Shown in pieces: positions 56,613 to 64,000 of a stretch of DNA of 64,000 nt. The notes beneath the pieces are model-generated. The model had not been told where the DNA came from. It did not search any database and saw only the letters and a list, made by a program, of their open reading frames with translations. The DNA is taken from contig NZ_SMCR01000003.1 in the NCBI RefSeq assembly GCF_004343195.1, positions 124,001 to 188,000 of the forward strand, written 5' to 3'. Position 1 is the stretch's first letter. Each line of letters starts with the position of its first letter. Position numbers and translations under genes: made by a program. Origin of the DNA: Biostraticola tofi (GTDB lineage Bacteria > Pseudomonadota > Gammaproteobacteria > Enterobacterales > Enterobacteriaceae).

Positions 56613-58609
56613 TGGCATCGTCGGCCCCGGCCAGGGGGGAGGTGTCCGGCGGGCTGCTGTTGCCGACGGAACGGGTGTTGGACGTGCGATCCCTGAGCGT
56701 GGGTTTTAACCAGGAAGGCCAGCGGATTGAAGCGGTCAGGAATCTCTCATTTCATGTGGACCAAGGCGAAACCCTGGCCATCGTGGGTGAGTCCGGTTCC
56801 GGCAAATCAGTGACGTCGCTGGCACTGATGCGACTGGTTGAACAGGGGGGAGGCGACATCAGCGGCGGGGCGATGCTGTTCCGACCTCGCACTGGCAACG
56901 TCATTGATTTGGCCAGTGCCTCACCAGCGCGTTTACGCGCGCTGCGCGGCGCTGATATGGCGATGATATTCCAGGAACCGATGACCTCGCTCAACCCGGT
57001 CTTCCCAGTGGGCGAACAGATAGCTGAGTCCATACGGTTGCATCAGGGAAAAGATCACCGCAGCGCCCGCCGGGAAGCGCTGAGGATGCTGGATTTAGTA
57101 CGTATTCCCGAGGCCCGCAATATACTGGATCGCTATCCTCATCAGCTCTCAGGCGGTATGCGACAGCGTGTCATGATCGCCATGGCATTATCCTGCCGCC
57201 CACAACTGCTGATTGCCGATGAGCCAACCACCGCGCTGGATGTGACTATCCAGGCACAGATTTTACAGCTTATTACCCTGCTGCAGCAGGAAATGCGGAT
57301 GGCGGTCATTTTCATTACCCACGATATGGGCGTAGTGGCTGAAATGGCCGACCGGGTGCTGGTGATGTACCGAGGAGATAATGTCGAGTCCGCAGCGGTG
57401 GAAACCCTGTTTGCCGCTCCCCGCGAGCCCTATACCCGCGCTTTGCTGGCGGCGGTGCCGCGCCTGGGGTCTATGGCGAATACTGATTATCCGGCCAAGT
57501 TTCCCCAGGTCAATGTCGCAGCCGTTGGGACCCTTGAGGTCCCTGCCCTGGGGCAGGTCAGAGACGGACATATGGGCACGCCTGCCGCTCTGGCTTTGGG
57601 GCAAGATACCGTTGCCCCGGTGGGCACGCCTGCCGCCCCGGCTTTGGGGCAAGATACCGTTGCGCCCTTGGGCTCGGCGCCCATCCTGGAAGTGCGGGAT
57701 TTGGTGACTCGATTCGATATCCGCAGCGGTATCTTGAATCGAGTCACTCGCCGCGTGCATGCGGTTGAAAAAGTCAGTTTCTCGCTTTATCCCGGAGAGA
57801 CGCTGGCCCTGGTGGGCGAGTCCGGCTGCGGCAAGTCCACGACCGGCCGCTCATTGCTGAGGCTGGTGGACAGCCAGGGTGGCGAAATAATTTTCAACGG
57901 CAAACTGATCAATGGCTTGGCAGGAGCCGACCTGCAGCACCTACGGCGCGATATCCAGTTTATATTCCAGGATCCCTATGCATCGCTTGATCCGCGTATC
58001 ACCGTTGGTTATTCGATCATGGAACCGCTGCTGATTCATCGGGTGATGTCAGGAAAAGAGGCTGAACAGCGCGTGTCTGATCTGCTGAAGCGCGTCGGCC
58101 TGCTGCCAGAGCATGCCCAACGCTATCCCCATGAATTTTCCGGCGGCCAGCGTCAGCGTATCTGCATCGCCAGGGCCCTGGCGCTGAATCCCAAAGTGGT
58201 GATTGCCGACGAGTCGGTATCGGCGCTGGATGTGTCTATCCAGGCGCAAATTATTAACCTGATGCTCGATCTGCAGCGCGAGTTGGGCATTGCTTTTCTA
58301 TTTATTTCTCATGATATGGCGGTGGTGGAGCGTATCAGCCATCGAGTCGCGGTGATGTATCTGGGCCAGATTGTAGAAATCGGCCCGCGCCGCCAGCTGT
58401 TTGATAACCCCCAACATCCCTATACCCGAAAACTGATGTCTGCCGTGCCGGTCGCTGACCCGCTGCGGCGGCATCGCGAAATGGCATTACAGCTAGATGA
58501 AATACCCAGCCCCGTCCGGGCGCTGGGCAATGAGCCCATTGTCGCGCCGCTCGTTCAGGTCGGGGAGGGGCACTATGTCGCCCGTCATCCGGTCGGCGGC
58601 GCCTATTGA
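56612..58609 (+). CDS. gsiA: Glutathione import ATPase GsiA, with expanded linker
   Basis: Fused two-domain ATPase (665 residues) of the glutathione importer GsiABCD. Domain 1 has Walker [10 protein letters not shown] and LSGGMRQRV; domain 2 has GESGCGKST and FSGGQRQRI. The linker between them contains three 16-residue repeats (residues 306-353, [16 protein letters not shown] type) not present in E. coli GsiA; they keep the frame. The first domain is otherwise normal, so the protein should work. Confidence 0.93.
   Translation: MASSAPARGEVSGGLLLPTERVLDVRSLSVGFNQEGQRIEAVRNLSFHVDQGETLAIVGESGSGKSVTSLALMRLVEQGGGDISGGAMLFRPRTGNVIDLASASPARLRALRGADMAMIFQEPMTSLNPVFPVGEQIAESIRLHQGKDHRSARREALRMLDLVRIPEARNILDRYPHQLSGGMRQRVMIAMALSCRPQLLIADEPTTALDVTIQAQILQLITLLQQEMRMAVIFITHDMGVVAEMADRVLVMYRGDNVESAAVETLFAAPREPYTRALLAAVPRLGSMANTDYPAKFPQVNVAAVGTLEVPALGQVRDGHMGTPAALALGQDTVAPVGTPAAPALGQDTVAPLGSAPILEVRDLVTRFDIRSGILNRVTRRVHAVEKVSFSLYPGETLALVGESGCGKSTTGRSLLRLVDSQGGEIIFNGKLINGLAGADLQHLRRDIQFIFQDPYASLDPRITVGYSIMEPLLIHRVMSGKEAEQRVSDLLKRVGLLPEHAQRYPHEFSGGQRQRICIARALALNPKVVIADESVSALDVSIQAQIINLMLDLQRELGIAFLFISHDMAVVERISHRVAVMYLGQIVEIGPRRQLFDNPQHPYTRKLMSAVPVADPLRRHREMALQLDEIPSPVRALGNEPIVAPLVQVGEGHYVARHPVGGAY
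57527..57670 (+). repeat. Three in-frame 48-bp repeats inside gsiA
   Basis: Units at 57527-57574, 57575-57622 and 57623-57670. The second and third are nearly identical (encoding [16 protein letters not shown] and [16 protein letters not shown]); the first is diverged ([16 protein letters not shown]). The unit is 16 codons, so changes in copy number leave the frame intact. Confidence 0.92.
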
Positions 58610-58636
58610 ACGGTTATTCATGGAGAGTGTAGCGAT

Positions 58637-60178
58637 ATGATGCAGAAGAATAGTAAGCGTAACTGGTTAATTGCCACCGCAGTAGTGACCTCATTTGCCG
58701 CTGTGCCGGCCTGGGCCGCCAAGGATGCGGTTATCGCCGTCAATTCAAACTTCACCAGCCTCGACCCTTATGATGCCAATGATACCTTGTCGCAGGCGGT
58801 GGCTAAATCCTTCTACCAAGGATTGTTCGGCTTTGATAAGGATATGAAGCAAATCAATGTGCTGGCTGAAAGCTATGAGGCCAGCCCGGACGGGCTAACC
58901 TATACCATCAAGGTTCATCAGGGCGTTAAGTTCCAGGACGGCACCGATTTCAATGCCGAAGCGGTAAAGGTCAACCTGGATCGGGCCAGCAACCCGGATA
59001 ACCGGCTGAAACGATATAACCTGTTCAAAATGATCGATAAAACCGAGGTCGTCGATCCCTATACGGTTAAAATAACCCTCAAACAGCCATTCTCCGCCTT
59101 CCTTAACAACCTGGCTCATCCGGCGGCGGCGATCATTTCACCGGCAGCGTTGAAAAAATATGGTAAGGAAATCGGCTTCCATCCGGTCGGTACCGGCCCT
59201 TATGAACTTGAAACCTGGAATCAGACCGATTTCGTCAAGGTAAAACGTTTTGATGGCTACTGGCAGCAAGACGCAGCCAAGCTCGACAGCATCACCTGGC
59301 GACCCGTGGTAGACAACAATACCCGCGCCGCTATGCTGCAGACCGGCGAGGCGAATGCCGCCTATCCGATCCCCTACGAGCAGGCCAAAGTGCTGGAGAA
59401 AAACAGTAAAATCGATCTGGTCGCGGCCCCATCGATTCTCCAACGGTATATCAGCTTTAACGTGACGCAAAAACCGTTCGATAATCTTAAAGTGCGCCAG
59501 GCGATTAACTATGCCATCAATAAAGAAGCGCTGGTCAAGGTCGCCTTTGCCGGCTATGCCGAACCAGCTCAGGGCCCGGTGCCGCAGGGTATCGACTATG
59601 CGGTGAAATACCAGCCCTGGCCTTATGATCCGGCCAAGGCGCGTGAGCTGTTGAAAGAAGCCGGCTACCCGAACGGTTTCACCACCACGCTATGGTCTTC
59701 CCATAATCACAGTACCGCGCAGAAAGTGCTGCAGTTCACCCAGCAACAGTTGGCCCAGGTCGGTATCAAGGTCACGGTTCTGGCGATGGATGCCGGTCAG
59801 CGCGCCGCCGAAGTTGAAGCCAAGGGGGTAAAAGAGACCGGAGTTAGACTGTTCTATACCGGCTGGTCAGCCTCCACCGGGGAGGCCGATTGGGCGCTGA
59901 CGCCGCTGTTTGCCAGCCAGTCAGCACCGCCGGCGCTGTTTAACACCGCTTTTTACAGCAATCCACAGGTCGATAAAGATCTGGCCGATGCGCTGAAAAC
60001 CACTGACCGGGCCGAAAAAACCCGTCTGTATAAAGATGCGCAGGACAAAATCTGGGCAGATGCCCCTTGGGCGTTCCTGGCTACCGAGAAATTACTGTAT
60101 GCCCATGGTAAGAGCCTGACCGGCTTCTATGTGATGCCGGATACGTCGTTTGAATTCTCGCAGATTGACCTTAAATAA
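58637..60178 (+). CDS. gsiB: Glutathione-binding protein GsiB
   Basis: Periplasmic solute-binding protein (SBP family 5) of 513 residues with signal peptide [20 protein letters not shown]... ending in AWA. Family marks: [66 protein letters not shown]. Very close to E. coli GsiB throughout. Confidence 0.95.
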   Translation: MMQKNSKRNWLIATAVVTSFAAVPAWAAKDAVIAVNSNFTSLDPYDANDTLSQAVAKSFYQGLFGFDKDMKQINVLAESYEASPDGLTYTIKVHQGVKFQDGTDFNAEAVKVNLDRASNPDNRLKRYNLFKMIDKTEVVDPYTVKITLKQPFSAFLNNLAHPAAAIISPAALKKYGKEIGFHPVGTGPYELETWNQTDFVKVKRFDGYWQQDAAKLDSITWRPVVDNNTRAAMLQTGEANAAYPIPYEQAKVLEKNSKIDLVAAPSILQRYISFNVTQKPFDNLKVRQAINYAINKEALVKVAFAGYAEPAQGPVPQGIDYAVKYQPWPYDPAKARELLKEAGYPNGFTTTLWSSHNHSTAQKVLQFTQQQLAQVGIKVTVLAMDAGQRAAEVEAKGVKETGVRLFYTGWSASTGEADWALTPLFASQSAPPALFNTAFYSNPQVDKDLADALKTTDRAEKTRLYKDAQDKIWADAPWAFLATEKLLYAHGKSLTGFYVMPDTSFEFSQIDLK

Positions 60179-60189
60179 CTCAGACCACG

Positions 60190-61110
60190 ATGCTGAATTA
60201 TTTTATCAAACGGCTGTTGGGGCTTGTTCCGACGCTGCTGATCGTCGCGGTACTGGTGTTTATGTTTGTACACCTGTTGCCCGGCGATCCGGCCCGCCTG
60301 GCGGCGGGACCGGAGGCGGATGCGTCAGTTATAGCGCTTATACGCCAGGATTTGGGGCTGGACCGGCCCCTGCCTGAGCAATTTGTTCATTTTATCGTTA
60401 ATGCGCTACAGGGGGATTTCGGAAATTCATTGATTTCCAAGCGGCCGGTCAGCAGTGAAATCGCTTCCCGCTTCATGCCTACCCTGTGGCTTACCCTGTC
60501 CAGCATGATCTGGTCGGTGATTTTTGGCATGGCGCTGGGGATTATCTCGGCGGTATGGCGTAATCGCTGGCCCGATCGACTGGGAATGACGCTTGCCGTT
60601 TCGGGGATTTCCTTTCCGGCCTTTGCCCTGGGGATCCTGCTGATGCAGGTTTTCTCGGTTCAGCTTGGTTGGCTGCCGACAGTTGGAGCGGACACCCCCA
60701 GTCACTATCTACTGCCCTCTATAACCTTGGGAGCTGCGGTGGCGGCCATCATGGCGCGCTTTACCCGGGCCTCCTTTATCGAGGTTATGCAGGAAGATTA
60801 TATGCGCACCGCTCGCGCCAAGGGCGTGCAGGAAAGCCGGGTCATCATCAAGCATGGCCTGCGCAACGCCATGATCCCGGTGATTACCATGATGGGACTG
60901 CAGTTTGGCTTTCTGCTGGGCGGGTCTATTGTGGTTGAGGTGGTGTTCAACTGGCCTGGCCTCGGCCGGTTGCTGGTGGACTCGGTCACCATGCGTGATT
61001 ACCCGGTGATTCAGGCGGAAGTATTGCTGTTTTCACTGGAGTTTATCGTCATCAATTTGCTGGTGGATATGCTTTATGCCGCCATCAATCCTTCAATTCG
61101 ATACAAGTAA
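60190..61110 (+). CDS. gsiC: Glutathione transporter permease GsiC
   Basis: 306-residue inner-membrane permease with six membrane segments of the DppB type. Starts [23 protein letters not shown] loop in [21 protein letters not shown]. 11 bp after gsiB. Confidence 0.95.
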   Translation: MLNYFIKRLLGLVPTLLIVAVLVFMFVHLLPGDPARLAAGPEADASVIALIRQDLGLDRPLPEQFVHFIVNALQGDFGNSLISKRPVSSEIASRFMPTLWLTLSSMIWSVIFGMALGIISAVWRNRWPDRLGMTLAVSGISFPAFALGILLMQVFSVQLGWLPTVGADTPSHYLLPSITLGAAVAAIMARFTRASFIEVMQEDYMRTARAKGVQESRVIIKHGLRNAMIPVITMMGLQFGFLLGGSIVVEVVFNWPGLGRLLVDSVTMRDYPVIQAEVLLFSLEFIVINLLVDMLYAAINPSIRYK

Positions 61111-61119
61111 GGAAGCGTG

Positions 61120-62025
61120 ATGAAATTCTGGCGCAGAGAGGCGGCGATGGCGGCGATGCCGGTAATTGATCCGCATCGCGTGCGTACGCCCTGGCGTGAA
61201 TTCTGGCGGCGATTCAAGCGGCAGCCGCTAGGCATGGCGGCAGGGGCATTTGTTATTCTGCTGATCGCGGCGGCTTTGCTGGCACCTTGGCTGGTGCCGT
61301 TCGATGCTGAAAACTATTTTGACTATGATCGGCTGAATGAAGGCCCGTCGCTGGTTCACTGGCTGGGTGTTGACTCGCTGGGGCGGGATATTTTCAGCCG
61401 TATCCTGATGGGCACCCGCATTTCCCTCGCCGCCGGCGTCTTTTCGGTCATACTCGGGATGGCGGTCGGCATCGTGCTGGGTCTGGTGGCGGGGTACTAT
61501 GAAGGCTGGTGGGATCGTATCATCATGCGTATCTGCGACGTACTGTTCGCTTTCCCCGGTATCCTGCTGGCCATTGCGGTGGTGGCGATCATGGGGTCAG
61601 GCATGTCGAATGTGATTATTGCGGTGGCCATTTTCAGTATTCCGGCTTTCGCCAGGCTGGTGCGCGGCAATACCCTGGTACTTAAACACCAGACCTATAT
61701 CGAATCGGCCAAAAGCATTGGCGCGCCTGACCGGACGATTATCTTCCGACATATCCTGCCCGGTACCCTGTCATCGATCGTGGTGTATTTTACCCTGCGT
61801 ATCGGTACATCGATTATCACCGCTGCCAGTCTGTCATTTCTCGGATTGGGCGCACAGCCGCCAACGCCGGAATGGGGCGCTATGCTGAATGAAGCGCGCG
61901 CCGATATGGTCATTGCTCCGCATGTGGCCATTATGCCCAGCCTGGCGATATTTTTAACGGTGCTTGCTTTCAACCTGTTGGGCGACGGTCTGCGCGACGC
62001 CCTGGATCCGAAACTGAAGCATTAA
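61120..62025 (+). CDS. gsiD: Glutathione transporter permease GsiD
   Basis: 301-residue permease of the DppC type. Long cytoplasmic N-terminus, then [25 protein letters not shown] loop in [20 protein letters not shown] and the end [12 protein letters not shown]. The ATG at 61120 is used, with AAGGAAG just upstream; a GTG one codon earlier is possible. Last gene of iaaA-gsiABCD. Confidence 0.95.
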   Translation: MKFWRREAAMAAMPVIDPHRVRTPWREFWRRFKRQPLGMAAGAFVILLIAAALLAPWLVPFDAENYFDYDRLNEGPSLVHWLGVDSLGRDIFSRILMGTRISLAAGVFSVILGMAVGIVLGLVAGYYEGWWDRIIMRICDVLFAFPGILLAIAVVAIMGSGMSNVIIAVAIFSIPAFARLVRGNTLVLKHQTYIESAKSIGAPDRTIIFRHILPGTLSSIVVYFTLRIGTSIITAASLSFLGLGAQPPTPEWGAMLNEARADMVIAPHVAIMPSLAIFLTVLAFNLLGDGLRDALDPKLKH

Positions 62026-62077
62026 GCCTTCAAAGTGGCATCACAGTGTTATCGGCTGCGATGCCTGCCCACCCCGA

Positions 62078-62905
62078 CTACTTACCGTCCCAGGCATCAA
62101 TAAGCGAAGCCCGTATTTTCAGTTTCCCCTGATTATCGGTCTTGAAGTACTGTTTGGACATCCCTCCTTCCCAATCACCATAGGAGGGATTAGGCAATAC
62201 GATATATTTACGTCCGAATTCACGCTGATGGCGATTGACGAAATCGCGACGCTGCGTGTTCAGCTTATGATAATTTTCGCTGCTGAAATCATTCAGGTTA
62301 TCGCCGACAAACACCACGATGTCATATCCCTGTTGTTCTACCGCGTTAAAACGCTGTTGTTTATCAGAGTTGCCGTTAATCGGTTTAAGCAGCAGAGTTT
62401 TACTGCTGACATCGGCGAATCCCAGGGCCTGCAGATTATCCAGCGTCGCGGTATAATCCTGCTGAGATCGATTGGAAACATAAAATATTTGCCCGCCATG
62501 ATCTTTGATGAAATGAGAGAAGGAGACTGCTCCAGGCAGTGCCTTGGCTTCCCTGGCCTGGGTCCACTGGCTCCAGGTATCATCGGCAAACGGCTGGTTG
62601 CGCACGATTTGCCAGCCAGCATAAGCGCTGTTGTCTATCATCGTTTCATCCAGATCGACCACCACCGCTTTTTTCAGTCCGGGGCGTGCGTTGGCTGAAA
62701 TAAACGCCGATTCTGCGGCGTTAAACGCCTGATATGCCAAGGCGCTAATCTCACCTGATTGCTGCATCCAGTTAACCGCTAGCACGGCTTGTTGGGAGAG
62801 TTTTGCCTGGCTGTTATCAGGGGAAACCGTCTGGTAATGCGGGGCGCAGGCGCCCAGCAGCAGGCTGAGGGCGATAACGGACAGGCGGCCGGAATACTTT
62901 TGCAT
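62078..62905 (-). CDS. 5'-nucleotidase, lipoprotein e(P4) family (class C acid phosphatase)
   Basis: 275-residue lipoprotein: signal peptide with lipobox LLLGAC (Cys at residue 20). HAD-type nucleophile motif VVDLDETMIDN, motif II IFYVSNRS, and VFVGDNLNDFSS. In Haemophilus the e(P4) enzyme dephosphorylates NMN and other nucleotides for uptake. TAAGGAG ribosome-binding site. Absent from E. coli K-12 at this place, where yliE, yliF, rimO and bssR lie between gsiD and yliI. Confidence 0.9.
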   Translation of the reverse strand: MQKYSGRLSVIALSLLLGACAPHYQTVSPDNSQAKLSQQAVLAVNWMQQSGEISALAYQAFNAAESAFISANARPGLKKAVVVDLDETMIDNSAYAGWQIVRNQPFADDTWSQWTQAREAKALPGAVSFSHFIKDHGGQIFYVSNRSQQDYTATLDNLQALGFADVSSKTLLLKPINGNSDKQQRFNAVEQQGYDIVVFVGDNLNDFSSENYHKLNTQRRDFVNRHQREFGRKYIVLPNPSYGDWEGGMSKQYFKTDNQGKLKIRASLIDAWDGK

Positions 62906-63131
62906 ATTGACTCCTTAGGGGAAACCACCGTGAACCGAAAATCGGTTCAAAGTTGCCATATTAAATAATAAATATGTTAATCAATTAATAACATGCAATT
63001 AATTAATAACAAAAGTTTAATATCTGCTGGCATCAAATCCGCTTTGTCAGAAAATGTAAAAGCCGTCTCGGCCGTTCGCATATCTGCTTATCCATTCCTA
63101 CGCTTAGAAGGGTCTTTAAGGAGGGATACAG

Positions 63132-64000
63132 ATGCGCTGGATCACACCCCTGATTTTTACGCTCGGCATGACCATCGCCGCAGCCCCGTCCGTCGCCGCT
63201 GAACCGGCGGCCGATGCCCGGAAAGTCCAGGTTGCGGTGTTGGTGGAAGGATTGGAAAATCCTTGGTCGCTGGCTTTCTTGCCCGGTACGCCGGCCATGC
63301 TTATTACCGAACGTCCAGGCAAACTGCGTCTGTGGCAGCCGGGGCAGAAGGTATCTGAACCGATCGAGGGGACGCCGGAAGTTTATCATCATGGTCAGGG
63401 CGGGTTATTTGATGTGGTGCTCGCGCCCGACTTTGAGCAGTCCCGCCGGATTTATCTTAGCTATGCCGAAAAAGGCGAAGGAGAAGAGGGGGCGGGTACC
63501 GCGGTAGGGTTCGGCAGGTTATCCGAAGACCACCGGCGGCTGAGTGATTTCAAGGTTATTTTTCGCCAGCGGCCTAAGCTATCATCGGGTGAGCATTTTG
63601 GCGGACGGCTGGCCTTTGATCGCCAGGGTATGCTGTATATTGCCCTGGGTGAAAATAACCGTCGGCCGACTGCGCAACAGCTGAACAAACATCAGGGCAA
63701 AATTGTGCGCCTTACCGCGGCAGGTGAAGTGCCGCCTGATAATCCGTTCGTCAACGATGAGAATGCCCGGCCTGAGATCTGGTCATACGGTATCCGTAAT
63801 CCGCAGGGTTTGGCGGTCAACCCCTGGACCGGCGATATCTGGGAGAATGAGCATGGTCCGCGCGGCGGTGATGAGATAAATATCATTGCCCGCGGCGCTA
63901 ACTATGGCTGGCCGATTGCCACTTATGGTATCAATTATTCCGGGCTCAAAATTCCCGAAGCCAAGGGCGAAATTGTTGAAGGCACCCGGCAGCCGGCCTG
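63132..64000 (+). CDS. yliI: PQQ-dependent aldose sugar dehydrogenase YliI (3' end outside window)
   Basis: The reading frame runs open from the ATG at 63132 to the window edge (289 codons). Signal peptide MRWITPLIFTLGMTIAAAPS ending VAA. It follows E. coli YliI closely: HGQGGLFDVVLAPDF, HFGGRLAFDRQGMLYIALGEN, WSYGIRNPQGLAVNPW, NEHGPRGGDEINI, INYSGLKIPEAKGEIVEGT. E. coli YliI is a soluble periplasmic six-bladed propeller enzyme that oxidises aldoses with PQQ. AAGGAGGG lies ten bases upstream. Confidence 0.93.
   Translation, partial: MRWITPLIFTLGMTIAAAPSVAAEPAADARKVQVAVLVEGLENPWSLAFLPGTPAMLITERPGKLRLWQPGQKVSEPIEGTPEVYHHGQGGLFDVVLAPDFEQSRRIYLSYAEKGEGEEGAGTAVGFGRLSEDHRRLSDFKVIFRQRPKLSSGEHFGGRLAFDRQGMLYIALGENNRRPTAQQLNKHQGKIVRLTAAGEVPPDNPFVNDENARPEIWSYGIRNPQGLAVNPWTGDIWENEHGPRGGDEINIIARGANYGWPIATYGINYSGLKIPEAKGEIVEGTRQPA

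Overview
This is a contiguous chromosomal segment of a member of the Enterobacterales. Nearly every gene has a close E. coli counterpart, and most of the order follows the 17-19 min part of the E. coli map (modBC-ybhA-pgl ... bioA/bioBFCD-uvrB-ybhK-moaACDE-ybhL ... rhlE ... dinG-ybiB ... ybiO ... dps ... ompX ... ybiT-moeBA-iaaA-gsiABCD ... yliI). The E. coli comparisons are from memory of gene order and protein sequence, not from a search. Many genes known from E. coli in this interval are missing (for example moaB, rhtA, glnHPQ, the ybhMNOPQRSFG block, opgE, mntR, ldtB). Several spacers are long and filled with degenerate repeats. This fits a reduced or rearranged enterobacterial lineage such as Sodalis relatives or other Pectobacteriaceae/Bruguierivoracaceae, but the species cannot be fixed from this window. 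I saw no tRNA, rRNA, insertion sequence, prophage or CRISPR array.

Layout. 0-4.6 kb: end of the molybdate transporter (modB, modC), the HAD phosphatase ybhA, 6-phosphogluconolactonase and the PEBP protein ybhB. 4.6-10.9 kb: a CurA-type reductase and the biotin genes, bioA divergent from bioBFCD over a recognisable BirA operator. 10.9-12.6 kb: an orphan urtE-like ATPase and a long spacer with paired DnaA boxes and a LexA box in front of uvrB. 12.6-21.5 kb: uvrB, yvcK/ybhK, the molybdopterin operon moaACDE behind a ModE palindrome and a Moco riboswitch, ybhL with an orphan cystine-type ABC ATPase, and rhlE. 21.7-40.0 kb: a block whose gene content matches E. coli 47-48 min (dusC, NodT-family outer membrane factor, pbpG, dld, bglX, osmF-yehYXW), carrying gpm, an EmrAB-like pump, a GST/GNAT pair and idi; it sits exactly between rhlE and dinG, which are near neighbours in E. 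coli. 40.3-64 kb: dinG (LexA box), ybiB, an M3 peptidase, a flavin reductase, the ybiO channel, ybiI, dps, ompX, ybiT, moeB-moeA, iaaA-gsiABCD, a lipoprotein e(P4)-type phosphatase and the start of yliI.

How the genes work together. Molybdenum use runs through the window: uptake (modBC), pterin synthesis (moaACDE) and metal insertion or adenylation (moeAB), with metal and cofactor sensing visible in front of moaA. Biotin synthesis is complete from BioC to BioB. DNA-damage functions (uvrB, dinG) both carry LexA boxes.

The most unusual feature is a set of short tandem repeats at five places. At two of them (ybiI and moeB) the repeat unit is the 3' end of the neighbouring gene, copied past its own stop codon; at a third (gsiA) a 48-bp unit is repeated in frame inside the linker between two ATPase domains. 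I found no clearly new defence or metabolic system; the repeats, the transplanted block, the orphan ATPases and one small membrane-protein ORF are the observations most worth following.
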